From Methanogenium marinum (GTDB taxonomy: Archaea; Halobacteriota; Methanomicrobia; Methanomicrobiales; Methanomicrobiaceae), in the NCBI RefSeq assembly GCF_028912405.1, contig NZ_JAKELO010000002.1:806001-870000 (forward strand): DNA of 64,000 nucleotides. Reading direction: 5' to 3'. Under the pieces are notes generated by a model that was given only the letters and a program-made list of their open reading frames with translations, was not told where the DNA came from and made no database searches. Each line of letters begins with the position of its first letter. Within the stretch, counting starts at the first letter, position 1. Positions 27,301 to 34,714 of this stretch are shown here, piece by piece. The position numbers were made by a program, and so were the translations under genes.

Positions 27301-27711
27301 AGTCCGGTAATAGTCATTCCCGATGCCACTTGTGATATCGGTATAATTGATCTGCACCTGTATCGGTGCATCTCCTGCCACATTCTCTGATGCAGAGAAG
27401 ACAATATTATAGGGGGCAGTGGTCACTCGATCCCCGACAACATCGCCATAAGTGTCCTTCTCAAGTGAGGTAAACCTCACATAATGAATTACAGACATGT
27501 TGACGGCACAAGCGACCTGGATAGTCGATGTGGTGGTGCCACTGCCTGCAACAAGCCACCCGTTTTTAGCATGCAAATCTGACTGATCGCCATCATCAAT
27601 CTTAAAACAGACCGAAACATCTGTATCGTTAATGGGATACGCTGATGCCAGGATTGGAAGCACACCTACAATGACAGCCAACACCAGCAAAATCCGTAAT
27701 GAATTCTTCAT
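24397..27711 (-). CDS. Secreted VWA/Ig-like surface protein, paralog 3, with His/Cys-rich insertions
   Basis: At 1104 residues it is the longest paralog. Signal peptide 1-24 (MKNSLRILLVLAVIVG...LASA), two Ig-like modules, a VWA domain (MIDAS D539, S541, S543; T685; D715) and a C-terminal domain ending VIGQGGDFFIRLG. Two insertions absent from the others interrupt the VWA domain: residues ~585-650 with a GYGHGHGHGCGNGYY core, and ~728-770 rich in Cys, Tyr and Arg (about six Cys). They could bind metal or form disulfides. The first is encoded by a near-perfect hexanucleotide repeat. GGGAG precedes the ATG. Confidence 0.85.
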   Translation of the reverse strand: MKNSLRILLVLAVIVGVLPILASAYPINDTDVSVCFKIDDGDQSDLHAKNGWLVAGSGTTTSTIQVACAVNMSVIHYVRFTSLEKDTYGDVVGDRVTTAPYNIVFSASENVAGDAPIQVQINYTDITSGIGNDYYRTVYQRIDHNIPLNFQNISFEGEVTLDEEMDITMVMEDAYGNTVNSLYEDATGGTPESVTLSTTSHAGSGFYNDTGYGTDVLTVPVSAEGSVVATFKTGTEAGPKYLIHIVPSGDVHDKWLTITALANGKPYEIRVSVNPKDGNPPSQPADGESKFYLTYNLFDKYGNPSCNHALDFSEEVTGRTFTWWTNSDGEVKVASDIFGTFDTATTLTVHAEAKENPFVAVDQKLRFVSTAPEGMYLMANPQSMASADARPDIKAQILAKVTDESGNGVPGEEVNFILLIPDGGFSAAQEVSPSLDASTAFTNADGIAVVNFTPGEFIQDSSDENYLATASESCDILATWGTKSQKIDLTWRNYPYLRVETEVSPETVEVGGAVDATIRLTGDGWALYPSPIDVMLCADRSGSMLEDNPDRMVSAMDAMKIFNGKMTEGRDRIGLTSFGINGSADIYDYWAYYWPGDDSKENYMYNVSDESECGNGNGYGHGHGHGCGNGYYEYYNSSEDIAYINAHYLGNGKTYADYATLDLCLTNEIDTANQTISQLVPMGGTPMRHGLYFAINELIENGDPDAVKAIVLVSDGDYDTGGDPLARDESFSKGNCYRHQNGYCNGNCYRWRCGSDYPCDYYYYDDLSSDDSQNLKWQNLSVYANDHDITIYSIAFGNGLTEDGTDTLKTLATSTGGLYKYAPTGEDLAAIYLEIAGELRTEAGVDTTMDLMFTDIELNNETEVNGPDNRILEYQSVDNLSTLIKSWNTVLSPQWSEDSDNVVRPLNFSDQTNDWENGNQKLTFDATEIGTINLGQVWQTKFRLNVTKPGNINIFDNRSLITFNGEDTLPIPKTYITAVLNATGIDFTGLQVSDLVCVEVKNGDVISSSLTMEWNLNYSGTNNVTQNLYYHKVGDGIWTNFNKMTVPGPVPVSFQTGQLCVADFPPGEYKLRVRAMADDAPDSVIETSETIVIGQGGDFFIRLG
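25828..25876. repeat. CCATGA hexanucleotide repeat inside VWA paralog 3
   Basis: Consecutive CCATGA/CCATAA/CCATTA units encode the Gly-His and Gly-Asn repeats on the minus strand. Because the unit is six bases, changes in copy number would keep the reading frame and simply lengthen or shorten the His-rich loop. Confidence 0.65.
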
Positions 27712-28300
27712 TTTTATCTTTCTCCCTTCACTTTAGTTTTGAAAAGGCAACTCATGCATCAACAACCTTCATTATTTTAATATGTGGCAGCCACAGCACT
27801 ATTTATATAGTGTATCTAAATTGACCATATTTATAAATGCGCATAACCATGACCAAAGAAATAATATTTTATCAGAGTCATGTCGAAAGCCATTTTAGGG
27901 CTGATTTAACCACGGTTTCAGACAAATAACCGGATAACACATTAAATAATATCCTCCCACCAGAATTAAATCAACAATAAAACGAGGAATTAATGTTCCA
28001 TATCTCCATTTAATTTATTATAACCCTTCAATTCACCTAAAATACCTAATATTGTCCAGACAATAAAACAAAGCCTATAACAATAATATTTCAGGGAAAT
28101 AATACACACCAAATGGCCCTGCAAAAGAGGAATAATGATGGTGCAAAGGTGCAATTCGCTTTCGCCATACCATATCGTCTATCATTGGCAAAGGAACCAG
28201 CCCTACATAATTATCCTCAAAACTCGATTATCATTAAAAAATTGATTTTATAAAACAATAGAAGAAGTCATGATTTAACCTCCATGAGATAATGAAAACA
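27712..28300. other. Intergenic region between VWA paralogs 3 and 4
   Basis: About 590 AT-rich nt with no gene seen. CACTAT-TTAT-ATAGTG (27797-27812) is a 6-bp inverted repeat that contains a TATA-like core upstream of paralog 3. Confidence 0.45.
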
Positions 28301-28372
28301 CAATCCCGGGAGATACAAGAAGTATCTTCCCAGATACCAACCAAGGGACCCAGGCTCAATACCCGGGGAAAA
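28301..28372 (+). pseudogene. Probable tRNA-Arg fossil beside VWA paralog 4
   Basis: The weakest of the three fossils. AACCAAGGGACCCAGGCTC and the following AATACCCGGGG align with the 3' half of tRNA-Arg (AACCCAAGGACGCGGGTTC and GATTCCCGCTGG); the 5' half is barely recognisable. The position, about 20 nt from the VWA stop, supports the assignment. Confidence 0.4.
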
Positions 28373-28387
28373 ATCGTTCCAAAAAAA

Positions 28388-31300
28388 TTATTCAAGGCGG
28401 ATGAAGTACTGTCCGCCCTCGCCAATGACTATCGTATACGGTGTCTCAATGACTGAATCCGGTGCATCTTCTGCTGTGGCACGTATCCTGAGTTTATATT
28501 CACCCGACGGGAAATCGGCAACATAGAGCGTTCGGGTATAAGGCACCATACTCACCGGCCCTTCCTTCGTTACGTTACCAAATGTAGCCCAAATACCATC
28601 AGCTTGATTCTGGTAATACAGATACTGCATTGCAGTCTTGGTACCGGAGTAATTCAGGTTCCAGTTCATTGTCAATTCGTTTTCAATCGCCCCACCACCC
28701 TCTGCCTCAGGGCATACCAGGTTATAGACCTGCAGACCAGCAAAGTCAATGCCCGTCGCAGTCAAATTATCCACTGCAGTGATGTATGTCTTCGGCAGGG
28801 CAAGAGAATCGGCACCGCCATTGAAAAAGATAGACGACCCTCCCCCAAATATATTGATATTTCCAGGCTTCGAGACATTCAGCCTGAATACCGCCTGCCA
28901 GGTCTGACCCAGGCGAATCGTACCAATTTCATCGATCTCAAAGTTCAGGCTCTGATTTGCGGCCCAGTCGTCGCGCTGGTCAAGCGTCTTGGGGCCAATG
29001 ACATTGGGTGATTCTTCAGAACCCGTTGTATTCCAACTTTTTACGAGGGTCGACACACCGTTCTCGTATTCATATTCAAGGATTGGATCATTGGGATCGT
29101 TCTGCTGGGACACATTGTTGAGTTCAATGTTTTGGAACAGGATATCCATTGTTGTGTCCACACCGGCCTCTGTTTTGAGTTCACCGGCAATGTCGGTGTA
29201 AATCGCCGCTAGTTTATCTCCGGTTGGTGCATGATAGTATTTTCCTCCAGTGCTCTCCGCGAGAATACGAAGTGTTTCTTTCCCATTGCCTGAAATCCCA
29301 TCTTTAAACGAAATAGAATAAATTGTGACATTATGGTTGATGGCATACACACTCATATTTTGTTCAGCTGAAGACAGAGAAGCATCGTTAAACTTGTAGT
29401 AATCAATGCAATCAGTTCTCCAATCATCACCAAGCCAAGCATAATCATAAATCCTATTGTCATATGTCCAAAATCCTGTGTATGACCCCCTTTTAAGCGG
29501 ATCACCATAGTAGTTGTAATCACCGTCTGATAGGAGAATCACTGCCCTAACCGCATCAGTATGTTGAATTCCAACAAACTCCTTTATCGCCAGATACAAC
29601 CCATACCGCATCGACGTCCCTCCGTTTGCGACAAGGTTATCAACAGCAGTATTCACCACATCCCGATCATCTGAGAATTTAAGATTCACACTGGCATCGC
29701 TCCCAAACGAGGCAAGCCCCACCTGGTCCCTCACCGTCATCTCACTATTAAAGACTTTCAGCGCACTTTTCATTGAAGACATCCGACTGGGACTATCATC
29801 TAGCATACTCGTGGATCTATCCGCACAAAGCATCACATCAATCGGATCAGGATACAGTGCCCACCCATCACCCACCAGCCGGATGGTCACATCCACAGGA
29901 TCTCCCACCTCAACCGTTGCCGGGTCAACCTCAGTCTCTACCCGGAGATAGGGATAGTTCTTCCACTCGAGATCAATCTTTCGTGTCTTCCCGCCCCACA
30001 TAGCCACAACCGTACATGAATCTGTTGCAGTCTCACTATAATTCACATCACTAATGTCGGTTGTAAAAGCCCCGGGGGTAAAGTGTATCATGGCAATACC
30101 ATCCCCGTCAGTAATTGCGTTTGACGGTTCAGGAAGGGACGGGACATCAACCTGCGCTGAAGAATATCCTGAAATTGGCGGCAAAATAAAGAACGTGACC
30201 TCTTCTCCTGCAACGCCATTTCCGCTCTCATCAGTAACTTTCGCAAGGACATCTGCACCCGTTGCGGTTATCACATCAGCAGACGGCATTGATTGTGGAT
30301 TTGCCGTCAGAAGTATCTCTGCAGGGGAGGTATTTGTAAAACGGACCACCTGATCTACAGCAACGGAAACATTCTCCACTGCATGTGCATGGATAGTGTA
30401 TGTACCCATCCAGTCAAAAGGACCGAAGGAGAACATGATCTGACCATCACTGTTCGTCCGCTGGGTAAACGCATTACCAATGATATCATCAATAAAATAC
30501 ACGGTCTGGTTTCCGGACGGGTTTCCGTACTGGTCAAACAGGTTGTATGTCAGATAAAATTTGGATTCGCCATCTGCCTGAATATACGGTGGGTCGTCCA
30601 CATTCGGATTTGGATCTACAGAGACCGTTATTGCATACGGAGCACCATCCGCAAGAGCGGTAATGGTCAGCCATTTGTCATTCAGGGCTTCATCCGGCAC
30701 GATATGGATCAGATATTTCGGTCCGGCTTCAGTTCCTGTCTTAAATGTCGCAACAACGGAACCATCTGCTGTGACAGGCACATCCACAGAACCTGCATCA
30801 TATCCGCTGCCATCATCATAAAATCCTGAATCCGCATATGATGTGGTCGTGAATGTCACTCCCTCAGGCGTGCCACCGGTTGCATCCTCGTAGAGACTGG
30901 TGACCGTATTGCCATATGCGTCCTCCATCGTCATTGTGATGTCCATTGCCGTGTCAAGGGTGACTTCACTATCAAATGCGATGTTCTGGATCTTCATTGG
31001 CGTGTTATGATCAATCGGCTGAGATATATTCAGGGAATAATCATAATCAATCTCATCTGCGGTGTAATTGATCTGCACCTTTATCGGTGCATTTCCGGCC
31101 GTATTCTTTGATGCAAAAAAGACAGCCCTATAGGGCGCTCCGGTGTCATACCCACCTGCCACATCACCATACGTATCCTTCTCAACTGAGGTAAACCTCA
31201 CAAAATGGATATCCGGCGACCCACTACCGACATAGGTTACATTGATCGTCGACGTGATGTCGCTCCCTGCGACAAGCCATCCGTTGTTATCATGCAAATC

Positions 31301-31432
31301 TGCAGGATTCCCATCATCGATGATAAAATCGATAGAGATATCCGTGTCCGTAATTGGACCTGCCGATGCAGCGATTGGAAGTATCCCCACAATAACTCCA
31401 AACACCAGCAGAATCCGTAATGAATTCCACAT
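28388..31432 (-). CDS. Secreted VWA/Ig-like surface protein, paralog 4
   Basis: A 1014-residue paralog: signal peptide MWNSLRILLVFGVIVG...AASA, two Ig-like modules, VWA domain with MIDAS DRSTS (D538, S540, S542), T606 and D636, and a C-terminal domain ending VIGEGGQYFIRLE. The VWA loop after GDPLKRGS is Tyr/Trp/Asp-rich, as in paralog 2. A GGGGGGG ribosome binding site lies just before the ATG. It is the most upstream gene of the array and has the clearest promoter. Confidence 0.85.
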   Translation of the reverse strand: MWNSLRILLVFGVIVGILPIAASAGPITDTDISIDFIIDDGNPADLHDNNGWLVAGSDITSTINVTYVGSGSPDIHFVRFTSVEKDTYGDVAGGYDTGAPYRAVFFASKNTAGNAPIKVQINYTADEIDYDYSLNISQPIDHNTPMKIQNIAFDSEVTLDTAMDITMTMEDAYGNTVTSLYEDATGGTPEGVTFTTTSYADSGFYDDGSGYDAGSVDVPVTADGSVVATFKTGTEAGPKYLIHIVPDEALNDKWLTITALADGAPYAITVSVDPNPNVDDPPYIQADGESKFYLTYNLFDQYGNPSGNQTVYFIDDIIGNAFTQRTNSDGQIMFSFGPFDWMGTYTIHAHAVENVSVAVDQVVRFTNTSPAEILLTANPQSMPSADVITATGADVLAKVTDESGNGVAGEEVTFFILPPISGYSSAQVDVPSLPEPSNAITDGDGIAMIHFTPGAFTTDISDVNYSETATDSCTVVAMWGGKTRKIDLEWKNYPYLRVETEVDPATVEVGDPVDVTIRLVGDGWALYPDPIDVMLCADRSTSMLDDSPSRMSSMKSALKVFNSEMTVRDQVGLASFGSDASVNLKFSDDRDVVNTAVDNLVANGGTSMRYGLYLAIKEFVGIQHTDAVRAVILLSDGDYNYYGDPLKRGSYTGFWTYDNRIYDYAWLGDDWRTDCIDYYKFNDASLSSAEQNMSVYAINHNVTIYSISFKDGISGNGKETLRILAESTGGKYYHAPTGDKLAAIYTDIAGELKTEAGVDTTMDILFQNIELNNVSQQNDPNDPILEYEYENGVSTLVKSWNTTGSEESPNVIGPKTLDQRDDWAANQSLNFEIDEIGTIRLGQTWQAVFRLNVSKPGNINIFGGGSSIFFNGGADSLALPKTYITAVDNLTATGIDFAGLQVYNLVCPEAEGGGAIENELTMNWNLNYSGTKTAMQYLYYQNQADGIWATFGNVTKEGPVSMVPYTRTLYVADFPSGEYKLRIRATAEDAPDSVIETPYTIVIGEGGQYFIRLE

Positions 31433-31518
31433 CTATTTCCCCCCCAACTATACTGATTCTCAAAGGAAACGGGCACATCAGTAACCCACAACATAGTCTG
31501 ATTATTCTATTTCAGAAC

Positions 31519-31533
31519 GATATATTTAAACCT
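31519..31533 (-). promoter_or_regulatory. Promoter of VWA paralog 4
   Basis: The minus strand reads GGTTTAAATATATCG, a good archaeal TATA box, ~90 nt upstream of the ATG. It lies just before the end of the PEGA-like gene. Confidence 0.5.
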
Positions 31534-31572
31534 AGAGAAAATGGTACTTTTGAAAAAAAGGAGAGAACGGGG

Positions 31573-32961
31573 TCAGAGATGCCGGGTTTTGGGAGGACGT
31601 TTGCCCCGCCGTTTCAGAGAAACATTTCCCCGTTTCAGGTAAAATACTGCTCCCACAATAATTATACCAAAAATTAAAACATAGAACAGAGGATTAAAAG
31701 GTTTATTCATCTCAATATCAAGCGTTATTTCTGTGGCACCCAGAGGGATTTCCCGAGTGACTTCACCTGACGTATACCCCTCCTTCTGGACGGTAATTCG
31801 ATAGACCACATGGCTTTGCAAAGGTGTTGTAAATGTGCCATCCGCTTTCGTTATACCAAGATATATATCATTGGCAGAAACACTGGCTCCGGAAATCGAC
31901 TTAAATTCGCTATCATGCACCGTGATCGTAACGGCAGTATCTGCATAATTTAATTCAATGATAACATCCTGCAGTGCATCATCGGCTGTTATCGTTTTTG
32001 AGACCGTGGTAAACCCATCTTTCGCTGTCTGGATTTCATGCTGACCGGCATTAAGGTATACAATGCCCGTTCTCCCATAGTCACTCGTTGTGCCGGAATT
32101 TTTGCCATCAATGAGAATTGTTGCTCCTCCGACAGGCATCTTATCAACACCATACACAGAGACTGTTACAGGATAGAGAGTCTTTGAAAGTTCGGCTCTA
32201 TACACCAGCATATCACTTGCAATATAAACATCATCTGAATAGGCAAGGTATTCGTCTCCGGTGATCCGGATGGTGTGAGACCGTTCCCGTTCAACAAATG
32301 AAGTGACCTTCCCCTCGTCACTTGTTTCACCAAAGAAGATACCATCAATATAAACATCCACACCGGAAAGAGGGGCCCCAGTCTCCTGATCTTCCACTTC
32401 AACAATAAATACATCATCACGAATGAGACGATAGTCTACTGCTTTGGCGGTATTTTCCACTTCAACTGTCTTATAGAGAGGATCATAATTGATTGCACGG
32501 ACCTCCACGTTGTAGATTGCGCCTGCTTTTACATTAAAAGAAGCAACACCCCCACTCCCGGTGTTGACACTATTGACATACTCCTCTCCGGTCACTTTAA
32601 CCAGTGCATCAGGAACAGGTTCCAGGGTGTCTGCATCATAGACCGTAACCGTCAGAACAGTTGCCTGCCGGGACATCTCCGCACGGATACTGGTTTGTGT
32701 TTCAGAGAGCAGTGACTGCCATTGAATATACCCCGTCTTCTCCAGACCCAAACGGAATGATTCGCCGAGACCATGTTCATATATATACTGGCCGGCCGAA
32801 TTTGTCTCCCCCTCGTATAACCCGTTTACATATATCTTGACACCTGAAATCGGACTGCCGGATGTATCATCTACTGCGGTAACTGTCAGAATGACGGCCT
32901 GCCCGAAACCACAGAGTGCACCAAGCAGAAGCAATACAGAAACGGTGCGGAACCAGTTCAT
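31573..32961 (-). CDS. PEGA/carboxypeptidase-regulatory-like membrane-anchored surface protein
   Basis: A 462-residue protein with a signal peptide (MNWFRTVSVLLLLGALCGFG), about five beta-sandwich repeats of the PEGA or CarboxypepD_reg type (for example GVKIYVNGLYEGETNSAGQY, GVDVYIDGIFFGETSDEGKV, GATILIDGKNSGTTSDYGRT), and a C-terminal helix NPLFYVLIFGIIIVGAVFYL followed by a basic tail. It is an extracellular protein anchored in the membrane; its ligand is unknown. It starts 26 nt after the AMP phosphorylase stop, so the two may be cotranscribed. Confidence 0.8.
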   Translation of the reverse strand: MNWFRTVSVLLLLGALCGFGQAVILTVTAVDDTSGSPISGVKIYVNGLYEGETNSAGQYIYEHGLGESFRLGLEKTGYIQWQSLLSETQTSIRAEMSRQATVLTVTVYDADTLEPVPDALVKVTGEEYVNSVNTGSGGVASFNVKAGAIYNVEVRAINYDPLYKTVEVENTAKAVDYRLIRDDVFIVEVEDQETGAPLSGVDVYIDGIFFGETSDEGKVTSFVERERSHTIRITGDEYLAYSDDVYIASDMLVYRAELSKTLYPVTVSVYGVDKMPVGGATILIDGKNSGTTSDYGRTGIVYLNAGQHEIQTAKDGFTTVSKTITADDALQDVIIELNYADTAVTITVHDSEFKSISGASVSANDIYLGITKADGTFTTPLQSHVVYRITVQKEGYTSGEVTREIPLGATEITLDIEMNKPFNPLFYVLIFGIIIVGAVFYLKRGNVSLKRRGKRPPKTRHL

Positions 32962-32987
32962 AAAAGAAAATATTATATTACTATAAT

Positions 32988-34526
32988 TTAGTCCATTCGG
33001 TCGAGTTCAATGGAATCCTGGGGGATTCTGTCAAGCAGCATCCCCTCCACCACCACCGGATACAGGCGGCGAGCCTCCTCAAGGGCCCGATCAAGGTGTT
33101 CCTGACTTTCTGCATATATCGTATAAATGGTCTCGCCTTTCCTCAGCTGTGTCCCAACTTTTGCATTACAGTAGATTCCTGCCCCCTTATCATGCGGTGC
33201 GCCTGCAAGACGGGCAACGGTAATAAGGCCGGTATTATTGAGGCTGACCACATAGCCGGATACCGGAGATGGTATAGCTGCAGAATATTTTCCGGGGAGG
33301 ATATCTGACGAATGGACATCTGATTTACCACCCTGAACTGCGATAATTTCATGGAATTTTTTCAGCGCCGCACCGGAAGAGAGGAGGGAGCGTGCCATTT
33401 CTTCTCCCCCGTTGCGTTGCGCTTTCCCTGCCATCTCAAGCAGAATACCTGAGATTGCAACACTTTTTTCAATGAGTGAATTAGGGGTTTTTGCCCCTTC
33501 CAAAACAGAGAGTGCCTCTGCCACCTCAAGATTCGGTCCGATGGCACGCCCTACCGGTGAATCTCCATAGGTAACAGCACACTCCACCTGCATGCCCAGA
33601 CGACTGCCTATCTCGATGAAATCCTGTGCCAGCCGACGGGCATCCTGCATGGTGTGCACCTTGGTTGTGGGCCCGACCGGGATGTCTATCACCACCATCT
33701 CAGCCCCGACAGCAAACTTCTTTGCCATGACACTTGCGATCATCTGCCCACGTTCGTCTATCTTGAAGGGATATTCCACCCGGATGATGAGATCATCTGC
33801 CGGTGCAATATTTGTCGAGCCGCCCCACACAATCACCCCCCCTGCCTGATTGGTCATTTTCTGTACTTCTTCTGCACTAAAATTGATGGGGGCAAGGACT
33901 TCCATTAAGTCTGCTGTGCCTCCCGCACCGGTGATAGCACGGGAACTCGTTTTCGGTATGGTGAGGCCCGCTGCAGCGATGATGGGTACCACAAGGAGGG
34001 TAATCTTGTTGCCCGGGACACCACCGATTGAGTGTTTGTCCACCACCGGGTGGGTGGCAAACTCAATCCGTTCACCAGTCTCCACCATTGCACGAGTGAG
34101 TGACTCAACCTCATCAAGGTCCATTCCATTGATGTAGCTCGCAGTAACAAATGCGGTGATCTCATTCAGAGAAAGGTTCTCATTCACCATATCACGGACA
34201 ATTGTCATCATCTCTTCAGCAGTGAGACGGCCTTTGTCCATCTTTTTGCGGATAAACCGAATTGAGGACGGAGGAACCGCCGTGTGCACCTCAACCGTAT
34301 CCCCATCACTGAGACCCAGATCAGAACACGTCACATTGTAGAGGGCAACAGTCCCGGAAGTAAGGATTGATGTCGTAATGTCAACGACCATAGGGGCAGA
34401 TTTTCCTGTTTCCGGATGGATAACACGGAGACGGTCACCGTCAAAGACTCCGAGGCGGCGTGCATCCTCTTCATGGATAACCCCCCCACGGCCAGCAATA
34501 TCAACACGTTGTACTAAAAGCTGCAT
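32988..34526 (-). CDS. deoA: AMP phosphorylase
   Basis: Archaeal enzyme of the thymidine-phosphorylase family that splits AMP with phosphate into adenine and ribose-1,5-bisphosphate, feeding the nucleoside pathway with R15P isomerase and type III RubisCO. The product is about 512 residues. Seen: an N-terminal swapped beta-barrel domain specific to the archaeal form, then [37 protein letters not shown] and [20 protein letters not shown] of the catalytic domains. I choose the ATG at 34526, preceded by AGGTGA, over one 14 codons earlier. No other pathway member is in the window. Confidence 0.9.
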   Translation of the reverse strand: MQLLVQRVDIAGRGGVIHEEDARRLGVFDGDRLRVIHPETGKSAPMVVDITTSILTSGTVALYNVTCSDLGLSDGDTVEVHTAVPPSSIRFIRKKMDKGRLTAEEMMTIVRDMVNENLSLNEITAFVTASYINGMDLDEVESLTRAMVETGERIEFATHPVVDKHSIGGVPGNKITLLVVPIIAAAGLTIPKTSSRAITGAGGTADLMEVLAPINFSAEEVQKMTNQAGGVIVWGGSTNIAPADDLIIRVEYPFKIDERGQMIASVMAKKFAVGAEMVVIDIPVGPTTKVHTMQDARRLAQDFIEIGSRLGMQVECAVTYGDSPVGRAIGPNLEVAEALSVLEGAKTPNSLIEKSVAISGILLEMAGKAQRNGGEEMARSLLSSGAALKKFHEIIAVQGGKSDVHSSDILPGKYSAAIPSPVSGYVVSLNNTGLITVARLAGAPHDKGAGIYCNAKVGTQLRKGETIYTIYAESQEHLDRALEEARRLYPVVVEGMLLDRIPQDSIELDRMD

Positions 34527-34714
34527 ATCGTTCACCTGACAGAAAGACGCCTCTGCCATCAGTTTCAACTAAGAGAGAATTGCAGGGACAGGATTATAAT
34601 ACTACCTGATTGCAGCGAGTGTGAACTGCCTTCAGAGCAAAGAATACCACAAAAGAATCAGAAAAGGACACAGCCACCTGAAGTGCTGCTTCAAAAAAAA
34701 AGATTTGGATTAAT

